DNA of 19,224 nucleotides from Candidatus Caenarcanales bacterium. GTDB lineage: Bacteria; Cyanobacteriota; Vampirovibrionia; Caenarcaniphilales; Caenarcanaceae. The stretch is taken from positions 1 through 19,224 of the forward strand of contig CANLFK010000019.1 of the NCBI GenBank assembly GCA_947489925.1, in the 5' to 3' direction. Shown in pieces: positions 10,618-15,926 of this stretch (position 1 is its first letter; each line of letters begins with the position of its first letter). The notes beneath the pieces are model-generated. The model did no database searches. It saw only the letters and a list, made by a program, of their open reading frames with translations, and was not told the origin of the DNA. Position numbers and translations under genes: made by a program.

Positions 10618-11592
10618 TCAAAAAAGATAATCTTTAAGGCTTTCATTCATAATATTTTTTAATTTTCGCAAAGCTTTAAATTCAATTTTACGAATTCGAT
10701 CACGGGTAATATTTAATTTCTGGCTAGTTTCTTCAATTGAATAAAAACGATCTTCTGAGTTGAAAGCAAATCTCAGCTCAATAATTTGTTTTTCTTCTCC
10801 TTCCAAAACACTTAAAAGCTTGCTTAATTCATGTCTTAAAGATTTTTTCTGTAATTCATGTTCTGGTGTTTTTTCTTCTGAGTCTGAAATAATATCACTC
10901 AAAGAACCTTCACTTCCTGTATTTAACGGTGCTTCCAATGAAACAAGTTCAGATTCCATGTCTTTCCAGCGGCTAACTTCTTGCAAGGAAAAGTCTATTG
11001 ATTGAGAGATTTCTTTTTCGGTGGGCGGGCGACCAAATTCAGTGGTTAATTTATCGACCATTCGCTTCAACTTATTAATTTGGTCTAAAATATGAACTGG
11101 AATCCGAATAGCTTTTTGTTTTTCATTTAAGCAGCGAGTAATAGCCTGTTTTATCCACCAACTTGCATATGTCGAAAACCGATAACCAAGTGAATAATCA
11201 TATTTATGGGCAGCTCTCATTAAGCCCGTATTTCCTTCTTGGATTAGGTCGAGTAATGGTATTGAATAGGATGAATATTTTTTGGCAATTGAAACAACTA
11301 AACGCAAATTAGCCTGTATTAAACGATTATAAGACTTTCGAGAAATTACAATATCATCAGAAGCTATTTCTTTAGCTAATTTTACTTCTTCCTCTGCGGT
11401 TAAAAGCTGTATTTTGCCAATTGTTTTTAAATAAAGTTGTACTGAATCATCTAAAGCCGTGTATTTCTCAATATTTTCAATTTCTTCTAAGCTAATTTCT
11501 TCGGCAATCAATTCCTGTTCGTCCAAGACAATATCTTCGATAATATGTTCGGTCAAGTCTTCTTTAATCTTAGTTTTTTTGAGGCTAGCCAT
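10618..11592 (-). CDS. RNA polymerase sigma factor, sigma-70 family (RpoD-like, probably group 2)
   Basis: This 324-residue promoter-recognition subunit of RNA polymerase has region 1.2 at about 47-76 (DDSVQLYLKTIGKIQLLTAEEE), region 2 at 88-160 (NLRLVVSIAKKY, DLIQEGNTGLMRA, FSTYASWWIKQAITR), region 3 from about 161 (IRIPVHILDQINKLKR, GRPPTEKEI) and region 4 at about 255-320 (LRFAFNSEDRFYSIEETSQKLNITRDRIRKIEFKALRKLK). Residues that read the -10 element are kept (Gln149, Thr152). The -35 recognition helix has RIRKIE where primary sigmas have RIRQIE, and region 1.1 is reduced to about 46 acidic residues. These points favour a non-essential group 2 sigma over the housekeeping RpoD, but I cannot exclude the latter. 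It has a good promoter just upstream and no Shine-Dalgarno sequence. Confidence 0.9.
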   Translation of the reverse strand: MASLKKTKIKEDLTEHIIEDIVLDEQELIAEEISLEEIENIEKYTALDDSVQLYLKTIGKIQLLTAEEEVKLAKEIASDDIVISRKSYNRLIQANLRLVVSIAKKYSSYSIPLLDLIQEGNTGLMRAAHKYDYSLGYRFSTYASWWIKQAITRCLNEKQKAIRIPVHILDQINKLKRMVDKLTTEFGRPPTEKEISQSIDFSLQEVSRWKDMESELVSLEAPLNTGSEGSLSDIISDSEEKTPEHELQKKSLRHELSKLLSVLEGEEKQIIELRFAFNSEDRFYSIEETSQKLNITRDRIRKIEFKALRKLKNIMNESLKDYLF

Positions 11593-11619
11593 TTATGTTT
11601 TTCAAATAATTAATAAAAA

Positions 11620-11648
11620 TTTATATAACTTCTATATGCCACGATCAA
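11620..11648 (-). promoter_or_regulatory. Promoter of the sigma factor gene
   Basis: On the minus strand TTGATC (11643-11648) and TATAAA (11620-11625) are spaced by exactly 17 bp, predicting a start near 11613 and a leader of about 20 nt. It begins about 30 bp past the terminator of the upstream gene, so the sigma gene is an independent transcription unit. Confidence 0.65.
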
Positions 11649-11669
11649 TTCATTTGTCTTTAGAAAAAT

Positions 11670-11731
11670 CCCTCAAAAGAAAAAAGCCCTCCTCTCTTCT
11701 ATATTGAAATAAAAAAGGAAAAGAGCTTTTT
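11670..11731 (-). terminator. Intrinsic terminator of the basic low-complexity protein gene
   Basis: On the minus strand AAAAAGCTCTTTTC pairs with GAGGAGGGCTTTTT (about 14 bp with some G-U pairs) around a loop of some 20 nt, followed by a T-rich tail (TTTTTTCTTTTG). It lies between the stop codon at 11754 and the sigma promoter. Confidence 0.7.
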
Positions 11732-11753
11732 AAACTTATTTATTTAATTTGTT

Positions 11754-12464
11754 TTATTTTTTGGCTTTGACTTTATTATTATTTTTTTGATTGACTGAAT
11801 TAACTGAAGCTTTATTAGCTATTTTATTTTTAAGCGATTTACCTAACAAAAGAGCTTTTGGATTATTTTGCTTTGGCTGTTGTTTTAAATTGGAGTTTGA
11901 GTTTGAGATTGGATTAACTGATTTATTATTTTGTTTTTGCTTTTGTTGTTCTTTTTGTTTTGTAGATAAATTAGCCAATTGAGAGGCGGCTTTTTTCAAA
12001 GCTGAAACCAAAGGCTTTTTAGCATTATTTTTTGGTTGATTAATTGATTTAGAAGCCTGATTTTTTGGCTTAGAAGCTTGACTCAACTGTTTAGAAGAAT
12101 TATTTTGAGCTTTTGGCTTTGAATTATTATTTTGAGCAGCTTGATTTTTTTCATTAGATTTTTTTTGTACTGCTTTAGGTTGTGCCTTAGATTGAACTGC
12201 TGCTTTTTGAATATTATTATTTTGTTTAGCAGAAGGACAAACTTGCAAAGCTAATTTTTGAGAAGCCGAATTATTTTGATCAACTACATAAATCTCATAT
12301 TCATTTTTTAAAGAATCAGCCGCTTTAATCAAAGAATTTATTTCAGAAATAGCTTTTTTCAAATTAGAATTCGCATTTAAGTTATTTGTGATTTTTTCTA
12401 AATAATTAGAGATTGACTTTTTATTTGTTTCTTTATTTATTTTTTGTTTTTGTTGTGTACTCAT
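11754..12464 (-). CDS. Highly basic low-complexity protein, possibly nucleic-acid-binding
   Basis: I do not recognise this 236-residue protein. Residues about 15-75 look helical and could fold (ISNYLEKITNNLN, LKKAISEINSLIKAADSLKNEYEIYVV). The remaining 160 or so are almost entirely Lys, Asn, Gln, Ala and Ser, with recurring short motifs such as KPKNQASK, KAQNNSSK and QPKQNNPK. The protein is strongly basic, has a single Cys and no Trp, and should be intrinsically disordered. This layout recalls bacterial histone-H1-like or other nucleoid-compacting tails, but that is inference from composition only. It has its own terminator and a weak candidate promoter, so it is probably monocistronic. No Shine-Dalgarno sequence stands close to the ATG; a small hairpin (minus strand TTAAAAGGA/TCCTTTAA, 12487-12507) lies in the leader. 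Confidence 0.75.
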   Translation of the reverse strand: MSTQQKQKINKETNKKSISNYLEKITNNLNANSNLKKAISEINSLIKAADSLKNEYEIYVVDQNNSASQKLALQVCPSAKQNNNIQKAAVQSKAQPKAVQKKSNEKNQAAQNNNSKPKAQNNSSKQLSQASKPKNQASKSINQPKNNAKKPLVSALKKAASQLANLSTKQKEQQKQKQNNKSVNPISNSNSNLKQQPKQNNPKALLLGKSLKNKIANKASVNSVNQKNNNKVKAKK

Positions 12465-12558
12465 TTTTTATTGTGATTTCTACCTATTAAAGGAATCTCT
12501 CCTTTTAAAATTTTGTATTCCCTTCTCTATCCTATTAATTCATAAATACATTAAATAG

Positions 12559-12587
12559 TTGATAAGTACTAAGTTAATTTAAGCCAA
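12559..12587 (-). promoter_or_regulatory. Weak candidate promoter for the basic protein gene
   Basis: On the minus strand TTGGCT (12582-12587) and TATCAA (12559-12564) are 17 bp apart, each matching four of six consensus bases. It would give a leader of about 90 nt. Support is limited. Confidence 0.25.
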
Positions 12588-12621
12588 TATTTTTAAGCTT
12601 TTCAATATTTAAAACGGCCTT
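12587..12621 (-). repeat. Second, degenerate copy of the mtnA 3' end
   Basis: This segment matches 12790-12822 (the last codons of mtnA) with about three substitutions and one indel over 35 bp. Translated on the minus strand it gives KAVLNIEKLKNIGLN and a stop, versus KGILNIEKLKNIL and a stop in mtnA. It is only a fragment with no start codon. Together with the real mtnA end it brackets a ribbon-helix-helix remnant of about 170 bp. Confidence 0.7.
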
Positions 12622-12626
12622 ATAAT

Positions 12627-12776
12627 TCAACTAAGTATTTGACTAGTAGCCAATTCCACAGCTTTTATAATCAAATCATTTTGGCTAATTCCCTGTATTT
12701 TAGAAATTGAATTAATTTTTTCATGTAATTCTATTGGCATTCTCAAATTGGTTTTACCCGAAACTTTTTTGCTAAG
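12627..12776 (-). pseudogene. Ribbon-helix-helix (CopG/Arc-type) DNA-binding protein remnant
   Basis: The minus-strand frame starting just after an in-frame stop next to the mtnA terminus reads LSKKVSGKTNLRMPIELHEK and continues INSISKIQGISQNDLIIKAVELATSQILS before TGA (12627-12629). This is the shape of a ribbon-helix-helix fold: a beta strand (TNLRMPIEL), helix A (HEKINSISKIQG), a turn GIS, and helix B (QNDLIIKAVELAT). RHH proteins are usually repressors or antitoxins that dimerise through the strand. No ATG or GTG precedes the strand; only TTG (12744-12746) or the internal ATG (12738-12740) is available, and the ATG would cut the strand short. I therefore read it as a remnant lacking its true start, though a short TTG-started protein is possible. 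No toxin gene is next to it. Confidence 0.55.
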
Positions 12777-12782
12777 TTAAAT

Positions 12783-13805
12783 TTATAAAATATTTTTGAG
12801 TTTTTCAATATTTAAAATGCCTTTTTCAGTGATGAAAGCAGTAATTAAATTACCCGGTGTAATATCAAAGCTTGGATTAAAAACCTCAATTCCAGACGGA
12901 GCAATTTTCAAGCCATTAAATTCAGTTAGCTCAGATGATTCTCTTTGTTCAATTTCAATTTCCGCTCCTGAAGATAAACTTAAATCAATGCTAGTACTTG
13001 GTGCAACAACATAAAAAGGTATTTTAAATTCACGAGCTAGCAAAGCTAAAGTATAAGTTCCTATTTTATTAGCAGTGTCTCCATTTGCAACAATTCGGTC
13101 TGCTCCCACAAAAACAGCATCAATATTTTCTTTACTCATCAAATAAGCTGTTGCTGAATCTGGCATTAAAGTTACTGGAATTTGGCATTTATTTAATTCC
13201 CAAGCGGTTAAGCGACTGCCTTGCAAATAAGGTCTTGTTTCAGTGGCAAATACTTTTACTTTTTTCTTTTGTCCAGCCAAAAACTTAATTAAACCCAATG
13301 CAGTTCCAATACCAGCAGTAGCCAAAGAGCCCGTATTACAATGCGTAATAAATTTGTACTCACTTTTATTGGGCAAAAGAGTTAAACCATAAACAGCCAT
13401 CATTTGACACATTTCTTGGTCTTCATTAAAAATAGCTTCTGCTTCTTCTTCCAAAGAATTAAGACCTTTTTCTTTTAAGCTCAATTTCATTCTCTCAATT
13501 GCTTTTGATAAATTAACTGCTGTCGGTCTAGCTTCTTTTATTTCTTCGAATTTTTCAATTAATTGATTTTCATTATCTTTCAATTCAGGATTTTTTGCCG
13601 CCAAACAGCAAGCCCAAGCACCAGCCAAACCAATTGCAGGAGCACCTCTCACAATCATGGCTTTCATGGCTTTAATTATTTCATCTGCTTCAGTGAATTC
13701 TAAATATATTTCTTGGCTAGGTAAAAGCCTTTGGTCTAATATTTTTAAACTATATCCAGTATATTCTAAAGGTTTAATTATATTATTATTCAAATTCAAA
13801 TTCAT
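12783..13805 (-). CDS. mtnA: S-methyl-5-thioribose-1-phosphate isomerase
   Basis: This enzyme converts methylthioribose 1-phosphate to methylthioribulose 1-phosphate in the methionine salvage pathway, recycling the methylthioadenosine left by polyamine synthesis and related reactions. The 340 residues match the family's usual length. Diagnostic features are RGAPAIG (residues 53-59), THCNTGSLATAGIGTALG with catalytic Cys156, ETRPYLQGSRLTAWEL (189-204), VGADRI with catalytic Asp236, ANKIGTYTLA, and VVAPSTSIDLSL near the C-terminus. It is related to eIF2B alpha-type subunits, but the Cys/Asp pair supports true MtnA. No other salvage genes are nearby. The C-terminus ends KGILNIEKLKNIL, and a second copy of these last codons lies about 200 bp downstream. 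Confidence 0.95.
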   Translation of the reverse strand: MNLNLNNNIIKPLEYTGYSLKILDQRLLPSQEIYLEFTEADEIIKAMKAMIVRGAPAIGLAGAWACCLAAKNPELKDNENQLIEKFEEIKEARPTAVNLSKAIERMKLSLKEKGLNSLEEEAEAIFNEDQEMCQMMAVYGLTLLPNKSEYKFITHCNTGSLATAGIGTALGLIKFLAGQKKKVKVFATETRPYLQGSRLTAWELNKCQIPVTLMPDSATAYLMSKENIDAVFVGADRIVANGDTANKIGTYTLALLAREFKIPFYVVAPSTSIDLSLSSGAEIEIEQRESSELTEFNGLKIAPSGIEVFNPSFDITPGNLITAFITEKGILNIEKLKNIL

Positions 13806-13848
13806 ATTTTAATAAGCTCATTCAATCAGCAATTCAAGTCATTTTTAA

Positions 13849-13857
13849 AGTATAACA
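13849..13857 (-). promoter_or_regulatory. mtnA: Extended -10 promoter of mtnA
   Basis: On the minus strand TGTTATACT is a strong extended -10 (hexamer 13849-13854) with a poor -35. The predicted start near 13842 leaves a leader of about 37 nt before the ATG at 13805. Confidence 0.5.
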
Positions 13858-13890
13858 CAAATTAAACACTGACTGAAAAGTATAAAAGTT

Positions 13891-14196
13891 TTAAGCTTCT
13901 GGGCTTTGAATAGAGATTTTAGGCTTCGGAAAACAATCAAGAATATATCTAACTGTCTGCTCCAAAGAGCTTAAACGACCTTCAAGTAATCCAAGTCTTC
14001 CTTCAATACGAGATTCTATTTTTGCCTGCTCAACTTTCATCTCATTAATTTCTCTTGAAAGTCCTTCAAATTTGGCGTTTAATTTACTCTCAACATCATT
14101 GATTCGATTATTAAATGAATTAGTAACTGCCCAAAATAATCCTAAAGAACTAATTATCTGGGCGGCAAACAAAGCTACAGTCGTATTGATTTCCAT
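13891..14196 (-). CDS. Small membrane-anchored coiled-coil protein, copy 1
   Basis: This 101-residue protein has an N-terminal hydrophobic anchor (about residues 5-27, TTVALFAAQIISSLGLFWAV) followed by a helical, heptad-like region (NRINDVESKLNAKFEGLSREINEM and on to LLEGRLSSLEQ, about 28-82) and a short tail with VRYILDCFPKPKIS. The likely structure is a membrane-tethered coiled-coil oligomer. It is nearly identical to the neighbouring copy at 14286-14603, lacking four residues (IDSK) in the coil and differing at a few others. It has its own copy of the promoter -10. No function is known to me; single-anchor coiled coils of this sort occur as phage-like accessory proteins and as structural or signalling scaffolds, so I leave it unnamed. 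Confidence 0.8.
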   Translation of the reverse strand: MEINTTVALFAAQIISSLGLFWAVTNSFNNRINDVESKLNAKFEGLSREINEMKVEQAKIESRIEGRLGLLEGRLSSLEQTVRYILDCFPKPKISIQSPEA

Positions 14197-14220
14197 AATT
14201 TCACTTAACTAAATAAAGTA

Positions 14221-14226
14221 ATTATA
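14221..14226 (-). promoter_or_regulatory. -10 element of coiled-coil copy 1
   Basis: On the minus strand a perfect TATAAT lies 24 nt before the ATG of copy 1. TTGAAC stands only 13 bp upstream, too close for a normal -35. The element is duplicated with the gene. Confidence 0.5.
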
Positions 14227-14285
14227 CCCTAAAGGTTTAGTTCAAAATAAAAAACAATCTCTCTATTCCCTTGCTTACAAACAAA

Positions 14286-14603
14286 TTAAGCTTCTGGACT
14301 TTGAATAGAGATTTTAGGTTTGGGAAAACAATCAAGAATATATCTAACTGTCTGCTCTAAAGAACTTAAACGACCTTCAAGCAAACCAAGTTTTCCCTCA
14401 ATACGAGCTTCTATTTTTGCCTGTTCTACCTTGATTTCATTAATTTCTTTTGAAAGTCCTTCAAACTTAGAATCTATTTTAGCGTTTAATTTACTCTCAA
14501 CATCATTGATTCGATTATTAAATGAATTAGTAACTGCCCAAAATAATCCTAAAGAACTAATTATCTGGGCGGCAAACAAAGCTACAGTCGTATTGATTTC
14601 CAT
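14286..14603 (-). CDS. Small membrane-anchored coiled-coil protein, copy 2
   Basis: This 105-residue paralogue of the adjacent copy has an identical N-terminal membrane anchor and C-terminal tail (VRYILDCFPKPKISIQSPEA), with four extra coil residues (IDSK after NAK) and conservative changes such as Arg to Lys. The substitutions are mostly conservative and the frame is intact in both copies, which suggests both are still translated. It lies just downstream of the double-HTH regulator gene on the same strand. It may be reached by readthrough, since I see no terminator between, but it also has its own TATAAT. Confidence 0.8.
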   Translation of the reverse strand: MEINTTVALFAAQIISSLGLFWAVTNSFNNRINDVESKLNAKIDSKFEGLSKEINEIKVEQAKIEARIEGKLGLLEGRLSSLEQTVRYILDCFPKPKISIQSPEA

Positions 14604-14627
14604 AATTTCACTTAACTAAATAAAATA

Positions 14628-14633
14628 ATTATA
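14628..14633 (-). promoter_or_regulatory. -10 element of coiled-coil copy 2
   Basis: On the minus strand a perfect TATAAT lies 24 nt before the ATG, identical in context to the copy 1 element. TTGAGC replaces TTGAAC 13 bp upstream. Confidence 0.5.
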
Positions 14634-14682
14634 CCCTAAAGGTTTAGCTCAAAATAAAAAACAAGCTCTCTATTTATAATTA

Positions 14683-15564
14683 TTAAATCCAGCGTTTATT
14701 GGCGGGACTATTAGGAATTTGCTGATTATATGGGCTATTTCCACTAACACTTTGTGAGGAATAAGGATTATAAGGCTGAATAGAATAAAAAGCGGGATTA
14801 TTATATTCATTATTATTTGCTCCAGCACCGATAGCGGCTTCAGTTTTAACTGGGATTCCAGCAGATTGTTGTTGCTGAAGAGTTTGAAGTCTTCCCATAA
14901 TTCCACCCAAAGACGAATCTGGCTGAATCATATAAGGTTTATTTTGCTCAAATTGTAATCTTAAGAAATGCTCTTTTATTTGCTCTCGGTCTTTCATTAA
15001 TTCTTCCCATCTTTCTGGATCAAGGATTTCCGAGGAGATTTTAATTGAATAAGGACTTAAAACTTTTTGCCTTAAAGTCGTAACAATTAAACGAATTCGA
15101 GGATTAACTTGCTTGTCTGATTGGCTGCTAACACTAAACTGATTAAACAAAGAATTAAGACGGCTTTCAACTGTTTTAGGTGAAATACATAAAAATTCGG
15201 CAATTGCTTTATTAGAAGAGCCAGCCGCACACAAAATTAAAGTTAAAAACTGATTTCTGGATAATAATTCACGATTTTTAATTTTGTCTTCAAGACTATA
15301 TTTAAGCCATTCCTTGCAGATACCATTTGACAATAATTTTGCTCTCGGATTAATTAAATGAGAATGAGAGCCTCTTGTTATAATGCTACATCTCCTAAAT
15401 AGTTTTGCAATGATTGATTCAATGTTTTTAAGCGAAAAATTCAATTCTTGAGCTATACAGTTATTACTATATCCAGCTAAAAGAAGCTTTAAGGTTTTTA
15501 TTCGATTTTCTTCCTCTCCATTCCAAAGCGAAAGATCTATCTGTAATTCATCTACCGTTAACAT
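14683..15564 (-). CDS. Transcriptional regulator-like protein with two LuxR/GerE-type HTH units and a disordered tail
   Basis: This 293-residue protein contains two successive LuxR-like helix-turn-helix units. Unit 1 is at about 20-60 (IKTLKLLLAGYSNNCIAQEL, then SLKNIESIIAKLFRR); unit 2 is at about 100-145 (LSRNQFLTLILCAAGSSNKA, then SPKTVESRLNSLF). Each is followed by a similar INPRAKLL / VNPRIRLI block, so an ancestral unit of about 82 residues seems to have been duplicated. Unit 2 keeps the GerE pattern (NKAIAEFLCISPKTVESRL) better; unit 1 is more diverged. No receiver or ligand-binding domain is present. From about residue 200 the chain turns Gln/Asn/Pro/Tyr/Ser-rich (LQTLQQQQSAG, EYNNPAF, YNPYSSQS). 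A good promoter and AAGG four nt before the ATG support this start. DNA-binding is likely; targets are unknown. Confidence 0.8.
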   Translation of the reverse strand: MLTVDELQIDLSLWNGEEENRIKTLKLLLAGYSNNCIAQELNFSLKNIESIIAKLFRRCSIITRGSHSHLINPRAKLLSNGICKEWLKYSLEDKIKNRELLSRNQFLTLILCAAGSSNKAIAEFLCISPKTVESRLNSLFNQFSVSSQSDKQVNPRIRLIVTTLRQKVLSPYSIKISSEILDPERWEELMKDREQIKEHFLRLQFEQNKPYMIQPDSSLGGIMGRLQTLQQQQSAGIPVKTEAAIGAGANNNEYNNPAFYSIQPYNPYSSQSVSGNSPYNQQIPNSPANKRWI

Positions 15565-15568
15565 TTTT

Positions 15569-15631
15569 CCTTGGGTCTACCTCCCCCCCATTACTCCTCA
15601 GTTAATTTCTACAAAGTTGATATGCCCAAGG
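15569..15631 (-). promoter_or_regulatory. Leader of the double-HTH gene: inverted repeat and minimal upstream ORF
   Basis: CCTTGGG (15569-15575) and CCCAAGG (15625-15631) are perfect inverted repeats; one arm contains the AAGG ribosome binding site and the other straddles the predicted transcription start. Between them the minus strand has GAGGAG, two bases, then ATG GGG GGG AGG TAG, a four-codon frame carrying a G7 run that is striking in this AT-rich region. Whether any of it is functional is untested. Confidence 0.35.
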
Positions 15632-15632
15632 G

Positions 15633-15660
15633 AATATAAGAGAAGCCCCTAATCTGTTAA
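15633..15660 (-). promoter_or_regulatory. Promoter of the double-HTH regulator gene
   Basis: On the minus strand TTAACA (15655-15660) and TATATT (15633-15638), each five of six consensus, are separated by 16 bp. The predicted start near 15626 gives a leader of about 62 nt. Confidence 0.65.
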
Positions 15661-15722
15661 AACTCAATCATTTGTTTGGCAGTTTTTCTTTTTCAATCAT
15701 CTCTCAAGATTGTAGTTTTAAC
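15656..15722. promoter_or_regulatory. Candidate operator: inverted repeat overlapping the -35 of the double-HTH gene
   Basis: GTTAAAAC-T-CAATC (15656-15669) and GATTG-TA-GTTTTAAC (15708-15722) form a 13-bp interrupted inverted repeat in the divergent region between the regulator and the M16 protease. A further CAATCAT direct copy sits at 15694-15700. One arm covers the -35 hexamer, a usual place for autoregulatory binding. The remaining divergent sequence is AT-rich with no gene. Confidence 0.35.
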
Positions 15723-15864
15723 TTGTCTTAGAGCAGAAACTTTCTATTTAGTCAAAATTCTTTAATCAGTCAATCTATTTAATTAATAAGAATTGCTTTC
15801 ATATATTTTTTGCCAAATTTAATCCGCAAAATAACCGAAAACTTTAAGGAATTTTTATCTTAAT

Positions 15865-15893
15865 TTGAAATTGTGTTATGTTTATGCGATTAA
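15865..15893 (+). promoter_or_regulatory. Candidate promoter of the M16 protease gene
   Basis: TTGAAA (15865-15870) is followed after 17 bp by GATTAA (15888-15893), the latter preceded by TG one base upstream (extended -10). It would place the start about 27 nt before the ATG at 15927. Confidence 0.4.
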
Positions 15894-15926
15894 TCTTTGT
15901 CTTCTCAATAAGCAAGCATTCTTTCA

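Larger units (their letters stand above)
13891..14267 (-). repeat. Tandem gene duplication, unit 1
   Basis: This 377-bp unit spans the coiled-coil gene and about 70 bp of its promoter region. Unit 2 (14286-14674, 389 bp) is the same apart from a 12-bp in-frame difference and scattered substitutions; the units are separated by 18 bp of unrelated sequence. Similarity starts abruptly at the stop codon and ends just upstream of the promoter. Confidence 0.9.
14286..14674 (-). repeat. Tandem gene duplication, unit 2
   Basis: This is the second copy of the coiled-coil gene with its promoter region. Its promoter-distal edge lies 9 bp from the stop codon of the LuxR-type regulator gene, so the duplication is packed directly behind that gene. 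Confidence 0.9.

Noticed and set aside
12604..12822. The two mtnA-end repeats as part of a CRISPR-like array.
   Set aside because: Only two degenerate copies with a coding remnant between them, and no cas genes.
14670..14906. Minus-strand open frame of 78 codons with hydrophobic content (LFILFSLIILIPHK).
   Set aside because: It overlaps the C-terminal coding part of the double-HTH gene in another frame and has no independent start signals.
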